Part shown: positions 18,521-27,277 of the stretch, piece after piece
Numbering within the stretch: the stretch's first letter is position 1
Layout of the letters: each line of letters opens with the position of its first letter
Assembly: GCF_003614885.1 (NCBI RefSeq)
Contig: NZ_QZMS01000007.1
Span: 2,170,001-2,234,000 of the forward strand
From: Photobacterium salinisoli
Lineage (GTDB): Bacteria; Pseudomonadota; Gammaproteobacteria; Enterobacterales; Vibrionaceae
Direction of reading: 5' to 3'
DNA: 64,000 bases
The notes under the pieces: model-generated
The model's database searches: none
Told to the model about the DNA's origin: nothing
Seen by the model: the letters and a program-made list of their open reading frames with translations, nothing else
Program-made: the position numbers and the translations under genes

Positions 18521-18566
18521 TTGACATAGTTGTGGTTCGCAATTACATTTAGTTGCAAACCACAAC
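18521..18566 (+). promoter_or_regulatory. MarR-type operator overlapping the promoter of the MarR-GNAT gene
   Basis: TTGACA (18521-18526) and TACATT (18544-18549) are separated by exactly 17 bases. A long inverted repeat overlies them: GTTGTGGTTCGCAATT (18529-18544) against AGTTGCAAACCACAAC (18551-18566), 14 of 16 positions complementary across a six-base spacer. This is the expected layout for autorepression by the encoded MarR domain. Confidence 0.75.
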
Positions 18567-18583
18567 AATATGGATAAAGCAAC

Positions 18584-19489
18584 ATGGATGCCCAAACACT
18601 CCGCCAGTTATCCCGTCAGCTTGTGCGCCAGCTCGGCATGCTCGACAGCCAGTGTGGCAACATGGATCTCACCCCGGTTCAGGCCCATGCCCTGATTGAA
18701 CTGGAAGCGAACCCCTGCACGGTCAACGATATGGCTGCCTTGCTCAATGTAGATAAATCCAACGCCAGCCGCACACTGGCAGTGCTGAGCAACAGCGGGC
18801 TGATCATCAGCCATCCCCACCCTGATGATAAACGCAGCCAGATTGCCAGCCTGACCGCAGCAGGCCAATCCAGACTGGCTGAACTGCACCAGAGACTCAA
18901 TCAGCAGGTTGATGGTTTTCTGGCGCAAATGGACACGGATGAAATCGAACAGTTAGGTAAGAGTCTGGAACGGTACCGCAAAGCCATGGTGATGGCGGGC
19001 AGGCAGCAAAACTATGAGATTCGTCCGCTGACGCCATTGGACAATGCATCAATTGCGGCCGTGATCCGAAAAGTCTCTGCTGAATACGGACTGACAGCAG
19101 ACAAAGGGTATGGCGTGGCCGATCCCACCCTAGACAGCATGAGTGAGGTTTATCAGCCAGAAGGACATGCTTACTGGGTGATTGAACATCGTCACCGGGT
19201 GCTCGGCGGCGGCGGTATTGCCCGGCTGGCAGGTGAAGAAAACATCTGCGAGCTGCAGAAAATGTATTTCCTGCCTGAGTTACGTGGCTTGGGTCTGGCG
19301 CGTAAGCTTGCCGTCAAGGCCCTGCGATTTGCCCGAGAACAGGGCTATCGCGCCTGCTATCTGGAAACCACCGCCAATCTGGTCGAAGCCATCGCGCTGT
19401 ATGAATCGTTAGGTTTTCAGCATACCCAAAAGCCTATGGGCAACACAGGTCACGACGCCTGTGAAATCCGGATGGTGAAGTGGTTTTGA
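18584..19489 (+). CDS. MarR regulator fused to GNAT acetyltransferase
   Basis: A 301-residue two-domain protein. Residues 1-145 form a MarR winged helix-turn-helix ([36 protein letters not shown], and the wing [15 protein letters not shown]). Residues about 150-301 form a GNAT domain with the acetyl-CoA loop [20 protein letters not shown] and the C-terminal [16 protein letters not shown]. Such fusions occur in many proteobacteria; the acetyltransferase substrate is unknown, and the DNA-binding half presumably represses its own promoter, which contains a matching palindrome. The ATG at 18584 is about 28 bases after the predicted transcription start. Confidence 0.9.
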   Translation: MDAQTLRQLSRQLVRQLGMLDSQCGNMDLTPVQAHALIELEANPCTVNDMAALLNVDKSNASRTLAVLSNSGLIISHPHPDDKRSQIASLTAAGQSRLAELHQRLNQQVDGFLAQMDTDEIEQLGKSLERYRKAMVMAGRQQNYEIRPLTPLDNASIAAVIRKVSAEYGLTADKGYGVADPTLDSMSEVYQPEGHAYWVIEHRHRVLGGGGIARLAGEENICELQKMYFLPELRGLGLARKLAVKALRFAREQGYRACYLETTANLVEAIALYESLGFQHTQKPMGNTGHDACEIRMVKWF

Positions 19490-19515
19490 CACGGCAGGTG
19501 AGACACACTTTCAGC

Positions 19516-19542
19516 CAATGCTGCCAAGAGGCGGCAGCATTG
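19516..19542. terminator. Perfect hairpin between converging genes
   Basis: CAATGCTGCC and GGCAGCATTG are perfect 10-base arms around a seven-base loop between the MarR-GNAT gene and the converging DUF898 gene. No strong T-run follows on either strand, so termination is likely but unproven. Confidence 0.5.
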
Positions 19543-19572
19543 ACATTGCGCAGACATCCGATTCTCTTTTCC

Positions 19573-20628
19573 TCAGCCTGCCTTTTCAACCTGAAGTGCG
19601 GATACACAAGCGCTTTCAATCGGCCTTAAATCTCCGACGATCATAATGTGTTCAAAGTAAAACTTATGTCGGCTCACGAACAACCAGGGCATCGCAAGCC
19701 CTAATGTAAAAATGAAAGTATATAAACAACTGAACCAGTGAAGAAAAATATGCCATCCACTTGCCGTCGAAACAAATTTAAATTCATCAACCCCTTCCAC
19801 TTGTATTTTATCAAAATAATGATATCGGTACTCTGCTGCATATGAAATGATAAATAACAGCATTGTAATGAACGATAATACTAATGCTAAGCTCTTCCAA
19901 AAAGAATCACCAGACATCCAATAAATTATCCCACTCAGGGCAATCGCTACAAAAAAATATTTCACTGAGACGAATGCACTGATCATTGATTGAATAATTT
20001 CTCTTTCAGAGATTGTCGTTTTCAGGCAATAATTACCGTACTCGTAATGATTGATAATATAACGTGATTTTCCCAACACGAAAACGACAATCAGCAGTAA
20101 CATAGACAGGATAGCACAGCCATATAGACCATATCTGAGACTTTCATTTGTTTGTTGAACTTGAAAACTCGAGTATATGAAACCACACCCCAAAAATAAA
20201 AAGAAAACTACTTTTGGATGTAAAAATAGAAAGTATACACCCAACATAGATCCAGAGAAATTGAAACGCTGAGAATTTAAACTCTTACCAGCCACATTGA
20301 TTTGTATACATTTGTAATACAAAACCGGAATACATAAAATCAATGCGAGTGATGAATAGAAAAAGGACGCTATCGATAGAGAAGCGATAGCAAACCAAAT
20401 AAAAAGAACAACCCCAAGAAACAGAACATATTTTAAAATATCATATGATGTCACATGATAATCAAACTTAAATGATCCGATCTTTGTTTGAGAGTAGGTA
20501 TATTGCATTATTTTTGGCATTGCCAATATCCAGTAAACACCGGAAGATAAAAAAATAAAAATAATGTGTTTTAATAAAATTCTGAGGAATTTCCTTAGCT
20601 CAACATCACATGTTATTTTATGATTCAT
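19573..20628 (-). CDS. Divergent DUF898-like membrane protein, AT-rich
   Basis: A 351-residue protein with about eight hydrophobic helices. The segments YTYSQTKIGSFKFDYHVTSYD, limited here to SFKFDYHVTSYDILKYVLF, QRFNFSGSMLGVYFLFL and, at the C-terminus, FIFTLGLAMPWLFVSRHKFY with HIMIVGDL, parallel the YjgN/DUF898 protein at 16664, so I call it a diverged paralogue. It lacks the N-terminal HGQGGEFF-type start. Its base composition and codon use are strikingly richer in A and T than every neighbour, suggesting separate acquisition. Function is unknown. The 224-base region before it (20629-20852) is also AT-rich. Confidence 0.7.
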   Translation of the reverse strand: MNHKITCDVELRKFLRILLKHIIFIFLSSGVYWILAMPKIMQYTYSQTKIGSFKFDYHVTSYDILKYVLFLGVVLFIWFAIASLSIASFFYSSLALILCIPVLYYKCIQINVAGKSLNSQRFNFSGSMLGVYFLFLHPKVVFFLFLGCGFIYSSFQVQQTNESLRYGLYGCAILSMLLLIVVFVLGKSRYIINHYEYGNYCLKTTISEREIIQSMISAFVSVKYFFVAIALSGIIYWMSGDSFWKSLALVLSFITMLLFIISYAAEYRYHYFDKIQVEGVDEFKFVSTASGWHIFLHWFSCLYTFIFTLGLAMPWLFVSRHKFYFEHIMIVGDLRPIESACVSALQVEKAG

Positions 20629-20803
20629 GAACCACAGTCCTTATCGATTATTTTGTAATAATAAAATCAACAAGATAATCGGCTCTGAAAGTTGAGTGCA
20701 ACTCGTTTAATTAACTTCAACCCACTTTAACTCTTTTTATCAAACCTTGATTCCATTTCCCTGCTCAAAAATCAGCTAGGATTCACGTTGTGCCTTTATT
20801 AAA

Positions 20804-20826
20804 AAAAGCTGGCCATGCCAGCTTTT
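20804..20826 (-). terminator. Terminator of nadV
   Basis: AAAAGCTGGC and GCCAGCTTTT perfect 10-base arms around CAT, followed on the minus strand by a T-run, 26 bases after the nadV stop. Confidence 0.88.
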
Positions 20827-20852
20827 CAATCATGGATAAAACCAAACGTCCT

Positions 20853-22448
20853 TTAAATCTGCGTGCTGATCAGCCCCCGGATCTCACGAAGTGTCGTCTC
20901 TTTCACCAATTGTCCGTCTTCAAAAACAACCTGCAATAATCCTTGCTGCTCCTCGGCTTCGGTCACGTTGTCAAAGCACACCAGTTCGCCATCGACGCGA
21001 TCCACTTTGAGTAAGCCTTTTGCCGAGCGCTTGTTGCTGTCGGTTTTGGGCTCTTTGAAAATAGCAATCCGCTGATTGCCTTTAACCACACTCGTAGCTT
21101 TTACTGCTGAGCCATGGGTATCCCGCGTGACATATTGATAGCTGAATGAGCCAATCCCCAACACCACTTTGGAGGCGAACCCTTTATCCATGAGTCGCTG
21201 CAGAATTTGACGCTGCCGGGTCAGCGTTATCGCATCGCCATAAATGGCACCGATATGTTCATCCAGCAATTTGTAGCCTTTGTCGGTGAATGTGCCACCA
21301 AAAGTACCCCACAGGCACTCAATTAACCCCTTAACTTCACATAATTCAAGCCGTTGTGTTTCGCCCTCGACACACCCGTAGTACTCCCCCTGCCAGCGAT
21401 AGGCTTCGAACCCTTCGCCTACTGCCGCTTGCTCGGCTTCATGTTGTGAGTTGAAAAGTCCACTGTATTCAGACACAGGCGACAAACGATATCCGGTCAG
21501 AATTTTCACCGGATCGCCAGAGTCCGGACGAATAACTACCGTACCATTGCGAGCCATAATCTCTTCTTTGAGCAGTGGCAGATATTCCGTGACCAGCTTC
21601 CAGAAGTCCCAGGTGTCTGACACCACGCTGAGAATTCCCGTCGGTGATTGCTCACGCATCAGGTAACGGAAAAACTCAATTTCCCCTTCGAGGATCCATG
21701 AGCAGGTGACCGAGTGTTCCGTCGCATCGACCGAGCACCCCACCAGCTCTTCGTCCACATTCGCGCCATAGTATTTTTCTGCGAAGAGTACCGCCGGAAT
21801 GGTGTCTGTTCCCACCAAACCCGATGCCAGGTGACCAAAACCGCTCATCGCCGCCGCGTGTTTCCCGAACATGCCGCGAAAGCTAAAGTCATGGCCCTGA
21901 AATGGCACAATATCCGCTGGTAACCCGGTTTTTTCCGCAAACTCCCGGAAGACTTTCAGGTACGCCACAGAAGTGGTGGCACTGGTTTGAATCGGCCAAT
22001 TTTCGCAGCTGAGAACGGTCTCAATCATATTAGTAAGCCATTCAAAGCCGGGCTTGGTATTCACAATAGTGATAGGCGGAACCTGATAAGGCACTAAGGT
22101 GCCTTCCGGTAAAGCTTTCACTCTTAACGGCAGGTAGCCCAGGTCGTGCAAAGCTTCCAGATAGCTGACATCCACGGGGTAGCCCAGCATGGCACTCATC
22201 ACCCGCCTGTGGTTTGCTACTGCGCTCTCTTTGTCTGCCACAAAGAAGGCCTGCCATTCTTCCTGCAAATAACTTTTGATAAAGTATTGCAGCCCGACAA
22301 AGACCACTTTATCGTTATTTTCTACATTGCTTAACTTGCCGCTGCGGGACGTATAGTTCGCATACACTTCAGTGACATCCGGGTGATAGGCACGGCTGTG
22401 AAATTCTTTATAAACATCTTTCTGCATGCTTGCTGCGTTAATGGTCAT
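20853..22448 (-). CDS. nadV: Nicotinamide phosphoribosyltransferase NadV
   Basis: A 531-residue enzyme that makes nicotinamide mononucleotide from nicotinamide and PRPP, the first step of the two-step NAD salvage route. Family motifs are clear: SRSGK near residue 34, QGHDFSFRGMFG near 183, SVDATEHSV near 239 (the catalytic His segment of NAMPT), and RPDSGDP near 302 (phosphoribosyl-binding Arg/Asp). It is somewhat longer than many bacterial NadV proteins. AAGGAGGAG precedes the ATG. It lies 12 bases downstream of a PRPP synthetase, its substrate supplier, and the operon faces nrtR across three NrtR-type operators. Confidence 0.95.
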   Translation of the reverse strand: MTINAASMQKDVYKEFHSRAYHPDVTEVYANYTSRSGKLSNVENNDKVVFVGLQYFIKSYLQEEWQAFFVADKESAVANHRRVMSAMLGYPVDVSYLEALHDLGYLPLRVKALPEGTLVPYQVPPITIVNTKPGFEWLTNMIETVLSCENWPIQTSATTSVAYLKVFREFAEKTGLPADIVPFQGHDFSFRGMFGKHAAAMSGFGHLASGLVGTDTIPAVLFAEKYYGANVDEELVGCSVDATEHSVTCSWILEGEIEFFRYLMREQSPTGILSVVSDTWDFWKLVTEYLPLLKEEIMARNGTVVIRPDSGDPVKILTGYRLSPVSEYSGLFNSQHEAEQAAVGEGFEAYRWQGEYYGCVEGETQRLELCEVKGLIECLWGTFGGTFTDKGYKLLDEHIGAIYGDAITLTRQRQILQRLMDKGFASKVVLGIGSFSYQYVTRDTHGSAVKATSVVKGNQRIAIFKEPKTDSNKRSAKGLLKVDRVDGELVCFDNVTEAEEQQGLLQVVFEDGQLVKETTLREIRGLISTQI

Positions 22449-22460
22449 GGGGACTCCTCC

Positions 22461-23315
22461 TTAAAGTTCAATCATTTCAAGTTGCACGTCGTTGTGCGGG
22501 ATAAAGTCCGCTTTGTCACGGCAAGAATTCGTGGTGTAAATGATGTCGATCAGGCCAGCAAAAACGGCCAGCCCCTGAGAAAAAATTCCGTGGGTCACAT
22601 AGAGAGCAATCGACTTTGCCCCTTGTGCTTTCAGCACTTTCGCCAACTCAATGAAGGTTCTGCCTCCATCGCAGATATCATCGGCGATCAGCACGTCTTT
22701 TCCGCTGACCTCACCCAGCACTAAGGTTTGAAGGATGTATCCGGTTTTCAGATCTCGGACTTTCTGCGCCTGAATCACTTCAGGCTCTCCGCCAAAGTGC
22801 TCCGCGATTTTGATTGTTTTTTTGCTGGCACCAGCATCCGGCGACACCAAAGTCAGCGCACCGCTGCTCAGTTGCTCACGCAAAGCGGGAAACTGCTCAA
22901 TCAGGTTCACCTGCGCAATATTTTCAACACGATCCAGTAAAGCAGGTACCACCTCACTATGGGCATCCCACACGGTGACTTTATTCAGGTTGAGCGAATT
23001 GATCAGTGAGGCCATGACTTTTGCGCCCAGCGCTTCACCTGCGACACAGACCCGGTCCTGACGTGCATACGGAAAATACGGGATTAGCAATTCAATTGAT
23101 ATCCGTTCCATACACAGTCTTTTTAATGCATCAACGGCCATCAACAGACGCATTACCTGTGAGGAGTTCGTGACTCTGGCTATCACCTTAACTTTTTCGC
23201 TTTGAGCGAAATCCGATGGATTGAAACGGATATGTTCTTCTCCCCCGGAAAATGTAAAGGCTTCATATGCCAACTCTTTTGTATTTCCAGCGTATTCATA
23301 ACTGATGACTTTCAT
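22461..23315 (-). CDS. prs: Ribose-phosphate pyrophosphokinase (NAD-salvage associated)
   Basis: A 284-residue PRPP synthetase-like enzyme converting ribose 5-phosphate and ATP to PRPP. The PRPP loop is VLIADDICDGGRTFIELA near residue 209, and the flexible-loop region PYFPYARQDRVCVAGEALG is near 80. It is shorter than the essential housekeeping Prs (about 315 residues), as is common for copies linked to nadV. The symbol is used in the family sense; a second, housekeeping copy is expected elsewhere. It is first in the prs-nadV operon, with GAGGGG before the ATG and an operator 17 bases upstream of the start codon. Confidence 0.92.
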   Translation of the reverse strand: MKVISYEYAGNTKELAYEAFTFSGGEEHIRFNPSDFAQSEKVKVIARVTNSSQVMRLLMAVDALKRLCMERISIELLIPYFPYARQDRVCVAGEALGAKVMASLINSLNLNKVTVWDAHSEVVPALLDRVENIAQVNLIEQFPALREQLSSGALTLVSPDAGASKKTIKIAEHFGGEPEVIQAQKVRDLKTGYILQTLVLGEVSGKDVLIADDICDGGRTFIELAKVLKAQGAKSIALYVTHGIFSQGLAVFAGLIDIIYTTNSCRDKADFIPHNDVQLEMIEL

Positions 23316-23331
23316 ATCCCCTCACAAATAA

Positions 23332-23478
23332 TGTCTCTAAGACACAAACAAGATATCAAACCAAATCTCACCCATCAATAACTTTATGTCCGTGAGACAC
23401 AATTAATCTTTTCCTCATGTATGAATCCTCTTCATTTGCCTGAGTATCAAGATTTCGTTATTGTGTCGAAAAGACACA
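23332..23478. promoter_or_regulatory. Three NrtR-type operators between prs-nadV and nrtR
   Basis: Three dyads share the form TGTC-N5-GACA: 23332-23344 (TGTCTCTAAGACA), 23387-23399 (TGTCCGTGAGACA) and 23462-23478 (TGTGTC-GAAAA-GACACA, perfect six-base arms). One lies beside the prs start, one in the centre and one beside the nrtR start. NrtR repressors bind GTC/GAC-containing palindromes in front of NAD-salvage genes and are released by ADP-ribose, so coordinated repression and autoregulation are expected. Confidence 0.82.
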
Positions 23479-23491
23479 AAATAAGATTGTC

Positions 23492-24190
23492 ATGGCGCTT
23501 GATTACGATTTAAACCAATACAAAAACCCACTGTTCACGGTGGACAGCGTGCTGTTTACAATTTTGCAGGGCAGCCTGAAAGTGCTGCTGGTGAAGCGGG
23601 CGAACGCCCCTTTTCAGGGGCGTTGGGGATTGCCGGGCGGATTTGTGGATGTCGATTCAGACGACAATACCGATATGAGTGCGCTAAGAAAAATCAAAGA
23701 GAAAACCAGCGTAGCACCACAATATCTGGAGCAGTTGCAGGCATTTTCAGGGATCAACCGCGATCCGAGAGGATTCAGCGTGACGCTGGTGTATTACGCC
23801 TTAATATCCCCGCAACACGCTGCGACACAAATCGATGCAGTCGATGACGTCAAGTGGGTGGATCTCAATGAACTGCCCGATCTCGCTGTCGCATTTGATC
23901 ACAAGCACATCATCGAAAAAGCCAAAGAGCGCCTACAGCACAAGGCTCTGTATTCGATGATCCCAGTTTACTGCCTGCCGGAACAGTTCACCATCGGACA
24001 GCTCAAATCGGCCATTGAAGCGATCATTGCCAAGCCCATCCAACGTAAGAGCCTGGTCAGACGAATCGAGGCCAGCGGTATGTTTGAAGCTCTCGATGAA
24101 AAAGTGAAATCCGGTGGCCGACTGGCGCAGCTCTATACGTTAAAGCCGGATGTGGATATCGTCCATTTCGAGCGTAACCTCAGCCTGTAA
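23492..24190 (+). CDS. nrtR: NrtR-family transcriptional regulator of NAD metabolism
   Basis: A 232-residue regulator with an N-terminal Nudix-like domain and a C-terminal winged helix. The Nudix box region (WGLPGGFVDVDSDDNTDMSA, then LRKIKEKTSV) lacks the catalytic REUXEE glutamates, as in NrtR proteins that bind ADP-ribose rather than hydrolyse it. The C-terminal part (about residues 150-225; FTIGQLKSAIEAI, RKSLVRRIEASGMFEAL) is the DNA-binding half. It is divergent from prs-nadV; an operator palindrome ends 13 bases before its start codon, indicating autoregulation. Function follows from family plus context and is well supported. Confidence 0.92.
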   Translation: MALDYDLNQYKNPLFTVDSVLFTILQGSLKVLLVKRANAPFQGRWGLPGGFVDVDSDDNTDMSALRKIKEKTSVAPQYLEQLQAFSGINRDPRGFSVTLVYYALISPQHAATQIDAVDDVKWVDLNELPDLAVAFDHKHIIEKAKERLQHKALYSMIPVYCLPEQFTIGQLKSAIEAIIAKPIQRKSLVRRIEASGMFEALDEKVKSGGRLAQLYTLKPDVDIVHFERNLSL

Positions 24191-24269
24191 ACGTCGATCG
24201 GGACCACTGAAGCCAGCGCAATTTTCAATGCCTGATGTGCATGGTAAATCAGAAGCAACAGATAAAAAA

Positions 24270-24292
24270 ATCCCCCGACAGTCGGGGGATTC
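24270..24292 (-). terminator. Terminator between nrtR and rraB
   Basis: TCCCCCGAC and GTCGGGGGA perfect nine-base arms; the minus strand continues into a T-run. It lies 65 bases past rraB and can also stop nrtR transcripts. Confidence 0.85.
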
Positions 24293-24356
24293 ATTGAATT
24301 CAGGTCAGTTTTTTGGACCCTGAAGGAAGTGAAATCTAAACAATCATCGAAGAGAA

Positions 24357-24737
24357 TTACTCTTCGTCGTCTTCACCAGACTCGAAGTAAGTTCCCCAGC
24401 CGTCGTAATCGATGTTGTACTTCTGCGCCAGCTCTACCAGCCTGAGTACCTGCTCATCGATCAGCTCTGCGTCCAGGGCTGACTCCATCACTGCATCGAA
24501 GCAAACGACAGTACCGCCACCGTCTTCTTCATCCAGCTCCAGCTCTTCGGCATCCATCACTTCAAAGCCCATCTTGAAGGCTTCAGCAGCGGCACCTTCC
24601 AGCTGAGCAAATGAATCAGCAGAAAAATGGTGTTCAATCGAATACAGCGCATCCGGATCACTGCCATCTTCCAGCAGGGACTCAATGATCTCGCGAGTCT
24701 CTTCCTTCTGCTCTTCAATCAATTCTGCGTAAGACAT
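24357..24737 (-). CDS. rraB: Ribonuclease E inhibitor RraB
   Basis: A 126-residue, strongly acidic protein that binds the C-terminal region of RNase E and modulates mRNA turnover. It starts [20 protein letters not shown] and contains [35 protein letters not shown] and [12 protein letters not shown], all typical. The ATG at 24737 has GGAGAG upstream; the 19-codon extension is rejected. It is divergent from argF, a gene order common in gamma-proteobacteria. Confidence 0.96.
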   Translation of the reverse strand: MSYAELIEEQKEETREIIESLLEDGSDPDALYSIEHHFSADSFAQLEGAAAEAFKMGFEVMDAEELELDEEDGGGTVVCFDAVMESALDAELIDEQVLRLVELAQKYNIDYDGWGTYFESGEDDEE

Positions 24738-24926
24738 AAGGTCTCTCCAAATAGGGGCACCAGCCACACTAGTATGTATGAAATTGGCCGCCAATATGGC
24801 ACGGATCCCCGCGAATTTCCATCCTCAGTCGCGATTTCCCGCCCCACATTCTGTTCAGTGAAAGCCACAATGCTGCTTTTCTGATGCAGCAGACGATTTT
24901 TCCCGCCTTTCTCTCGGGTTTTGCGA

Positions 24927-24976
24927 TTGACACAGGTATATATAATTTCATATTTTATGGGTAATTATTCATAAAT
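24927..24976 (+). promoter_or_regulatory. argF promoter with candidate ArgR boxes
   Basis: TTGACA (24927-24932) is followed after 18 bases by TATTTT (24951-24956). AT-rich imperfect palindromes around 24942-24957 and 24960-24976 (the latter with ATTATTCATAAAT) resemble paired ARG boxes, as expected for an arginine-repressed gene. Matches to the consensus are partial. Confidence 0.45.
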
Positions 24977-25040
24977 ACTCCATTTTCACACATAACGCAG
25001 CGATCAGTGTTCGCTGAAGTCATGAACACGAGGACGAGAT

Positions 25041-26045
25041 ATGGCATTTAATCTGCGCAACCGGAATTTTCTCAAGCTGCTGGATTTCACCCCACGCGAA
25101 ATCGGGCATCTGTTGTCGCTTTCCGCAGAACTGAAAAAAGCCAAATACGGTGGTTATGAGCAGCCGCGCCTGAGCGGTAAGAACATCGCCCTGATTTTCG
25201 AAAAGTCCTCCACCCGTACCCGATGCGCCTTTGAAGTCGCGGCCTTTGATCAGGGGGCCCGTGTGTCTTATTTAGGTCCGTCCGGCAGCCAGATCGGCCA
25301 CAAGGAATCCATGAAAGATACCGCGCGCGTGCTTGGCCGTATGTATGACGGTATCCAGTACCGGGGTTATGGCCAGTCTGTGGTTGAAGAGCTGGGCCAG
25401 TATGCCGGTGTGCCGGTCTGGAACGGCCTGACCGATGAGTTCCACCCTACTCAGATCCTGGCCGATTTTCTGACCATGCAGGAGCACAGCCCGGGCAAGC
25501 AATTACAAGATATTAAATTTGCCTATCTGGGTGATGCCCGCAACAACATGGGCAATTCCCTGATGGTCGGCGCGGCCAAAATGGGGATGGATATCCGGCT
25601 GGTTGCGCCCAAGGACTACTGGCCGGAAGAGGAACTGGTCACCCAGTGTCTGGAGATTGCCAGTGAGACCGGTGCCCGCATTACCCTGACCGAGTCGGTG
25701 CAGGAAGGCGTGCAAGGCTGTGATTATCTGTATACCGACGTCTGGGTGTCCATGGGCGAAGCACAGTCGGCCTGGGATGAGCGGGTTAAAACCATGCTGC
25801 CGTACCAGGTTAACGCCTCGACACTCAAGGCAACCGGCAATCCCAATGTGAAATTCATGCACTGCCTGCCAGCGTTTCACAACGATGAAACCACTGTAGG
25901 TAAAGAGGTAGCCGAAAAATATGGCCTATCGGGCCTGGAAGTGACCGAAGAGGTCTTCGAGTCTGCCCACTCTATCGTCTTCGATCAGGCCGAAAACCGG
26001 ATGCACACCATTAAAGCTGTGATGGTGGCCACCTTAGGCCAGTAA
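25041..26045 (+). CDS. argF: Ornithine carbamoyltransferase
   Basis: A 334-residue enzyme that makes citrulline from ornithine and carbamoyl phosphate in arginine biosynthesis. The carbamoyl-phosphate site FEKSSTRTR is near residue 53, the ornithine-side [10 protein letters not shown] near 274, and DEFHPTQ near 134. Length and N-terminus ([20 protein letters not shown]) match the anabolic enzyme. GAGGACGAG precedes the ATG. It is next to pyrB, the other carbamoyl-phosphate consumer, though each has its own control region. Confidence 0.97.
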   Translation: MAFNLRNRNFLKLLDFTPREIGHLLSLSAELKKAKYGGYEQPRLSGKNIALIFEKSSTRTRCAFEVAAFDQGARVSYLGPSGSQIGHKESMKDTARVLGRMYDGIQYRGYGQSVVEELGQYAGVPVWNGLTDEFHPTQILADFLTMQEHSPGKQLQDIKFAYLGDARNNMGNSLMVGAAKMGMDIRLVAPKDYWPEEELVTQCLEIASETGARITLTESVQEGVQGCDYLYTDVWVSMGEAQSAWDERVKTMLPYQVNASTLKATGNPNVKFMHCLPAFHNDETTVGKEVAEKYGLSGLEVTEEVFESAHSIVFDQAENRMHTIKAVMVATLGQ

Positions 26046-26092
26046 CCCTGACATTGGTCAGCATCAGGGCCAGGTTAGGTGCAGGCAAACGC

Positions 26093-26120
26093 TTGCGCCA
26101 TAGAGAAATGGCGGTATAAT
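26093..26120 (+). promoter_or_regulatory. pyrBI operon promoter
   Basis: TTGCGC (26093-26098), a 16-base spacer and a perfect TATAAT (26115-26120) lie about 30 bases before the leader peptide ATG. Confidence 0.65.
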
Positions 26121-26150
26121 CCTCCGCAATTTGTCTAGTGAGTACCAAAA

Positions 26151-26249
26151 ATGGCCCAATCCGCGATCACAGTTGTGCTGCGACGCCGCCGATTAACGGT
26201 GTGCCGTGCCGTTTTTGTTACTCCGGATCGTCATCCGAAAGCCTCCTGA
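26151..26249 (+). CDS. pyrL: pyrBI operon leader peptide
   Basis: A 32-codon ORF starting MAQSAITVVLRRRRLTVCRA and ending in a TGA inside the attenuator hairpin. This matches the logic of the E. coli pyrBI leader: transcription pauses at a T-rich stretch (GCCGTTTTTGTTACT, 26207 onward) when UTP is low, letting the ribosome catch up and block the terminator. The peptide sequence itself differs from E. coli PyrL, as usual; only the arrangement is conserved. The run of four Arg codons, some rare, might also slow the ribosome (inference). Confidence 0.75.
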   Translation: MAQSAITVVLRRRRLTVCRAVFVTPDRHPKAS

Positions 26250-26268
26250 TCTCAGGGGGCTTTTTTTT
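26239..26268 (+). terminator. pyrBI attenuator
   Basis: AAGCCTCCTGA and TCAGGGGGCTT pair over 11 bases with one T-G wobble, followed by eight Ts. The leader-peptide stop codon is inside the left arm, so translation to the end of the leader would melt the terminator. Confidence 0.85.
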
Positions 26269-26332
26269 GCCTGTACGATAGCCAAGACAGACCCAAAGCT
26301 ACCTGTTCCAGACCAAAAGAGGGAAAAGCGCC

Positions 26333-27262
26333 ATGGCGAATTCGCTATATCATAAGCACATTATTTCTATCCCCGAGCTTAGCCGCAGCGAACTCGAGCT
26401 GATCGTTGACACCGCGGCCCAGCTGAAGAAACAGCCGAATCCTGAACTGCTCAAGCACAAAGTGATTGCCAGTTGTTTCTTTGAGCCTTCTACCCGCACC
26501 CGCCTTTCTTTTGAAACGGCGATTCAGCGTTTAGGCGGCAGCGTGATTGGCTTCGATAATGGTGGCAATACCTCACTGGCGAAAAAAGGCGAGACCCTGA
26601 TAGACTCCGTTCAGGTCATCACATCTTACGTGGATGCGTTCGTCATGCGCCATCCGCAAGAAGGTGCCGCCCGTCTGGCGTCAGAATTCTCTGGCAAAGT
26701 GCCAGTGATTAATGCCGGTGACGGCGCCAACCAGCACCCAACCCAAACCCTGCTGGATTTGTTCAGTATCGCTGAAACACAAGGCCGCCTGGACAACCTC
26801 AATGTCGCTTTTGTCGGCGATCTGAAATACGGCCGCACGGTGCATTCGCTGACCCAGGCACTGTCGAAGTTCAACAACATCCGTTTTTACTTCATCGCTC
26901 CGGAAGCACTGGCAATGCCGGATTACATCTGCGAGGAGCTGGATGAAGCCGGTATTAAGTACAGCCTGCACACCCAGATGGAAGAAGTGATCCCCGAGCT
27001 GGACGTGCTGTATATGACCCGGGTGCAAAAAGAGCGCTTTGACGAATCCGAGTATGCGCACATGAAAGCGGCTTATATCCTGAGTGCTGACATGCTGGCC
27101 CATGCCCGTGAAAACCTCAAAGTACTGCACCCGCTGCCACGTGTTGATGAAATCACCACGGATGTAGACAAAACCCCGCACGCTTATTATTTCCAGCAGG
27201 CGGAAAATGGCGTCTATGCCCGGCAGGCGCTGCTGGCACTGGTACTTAATCAAGACATTTAA
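26333..27262 (+). CDS. pyrB: Aspartate carbamoyltransferase catalytic subunit
   Basis: The 309-residue catalytic chain of ATCase, which condenses carbamoyl phosphate with aspartate in pyrimidine biosynthesis. Visible motifs: [14 protein letters not shown] near residue 51, HPTQTLLDL near 134, and [10 protein letters not shown] near 265. It is the first enzyme gene of the operon behind the attenuator and is followed 15 bases later by pyrI, giving the allosteric c6r6 holoenzyme. Confidence 0.98.
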   Translation: MANSLYHKHIISIPELSRSELELIVDTAAQLKKQPNPELLKHKVIASCFFEPSTRTRLSFETAIQRLGGSVIGFDNGGNTSLAKKGETLIDSVQVITSYVDAFVMRHPQEGAARLASEFSGKVPVINAGDGANQHPTQTLLDLFSIAETQGRLDNLNVAFVGDLKYGRTVHSLTQALSKFNNIRFYFIAPEALAMPDYICEELDEAGIKYSLHTQMEEVIPELDVLYMTRVQKERFDESEYAHMKAAYILSADMLAHARENLKVLHPLPRVDEITTDVDKTPHAYYFQQAENGVYARQALLALVLNQDI

Positions 27263-27277
27263 GCAGGAGAATTCCCC

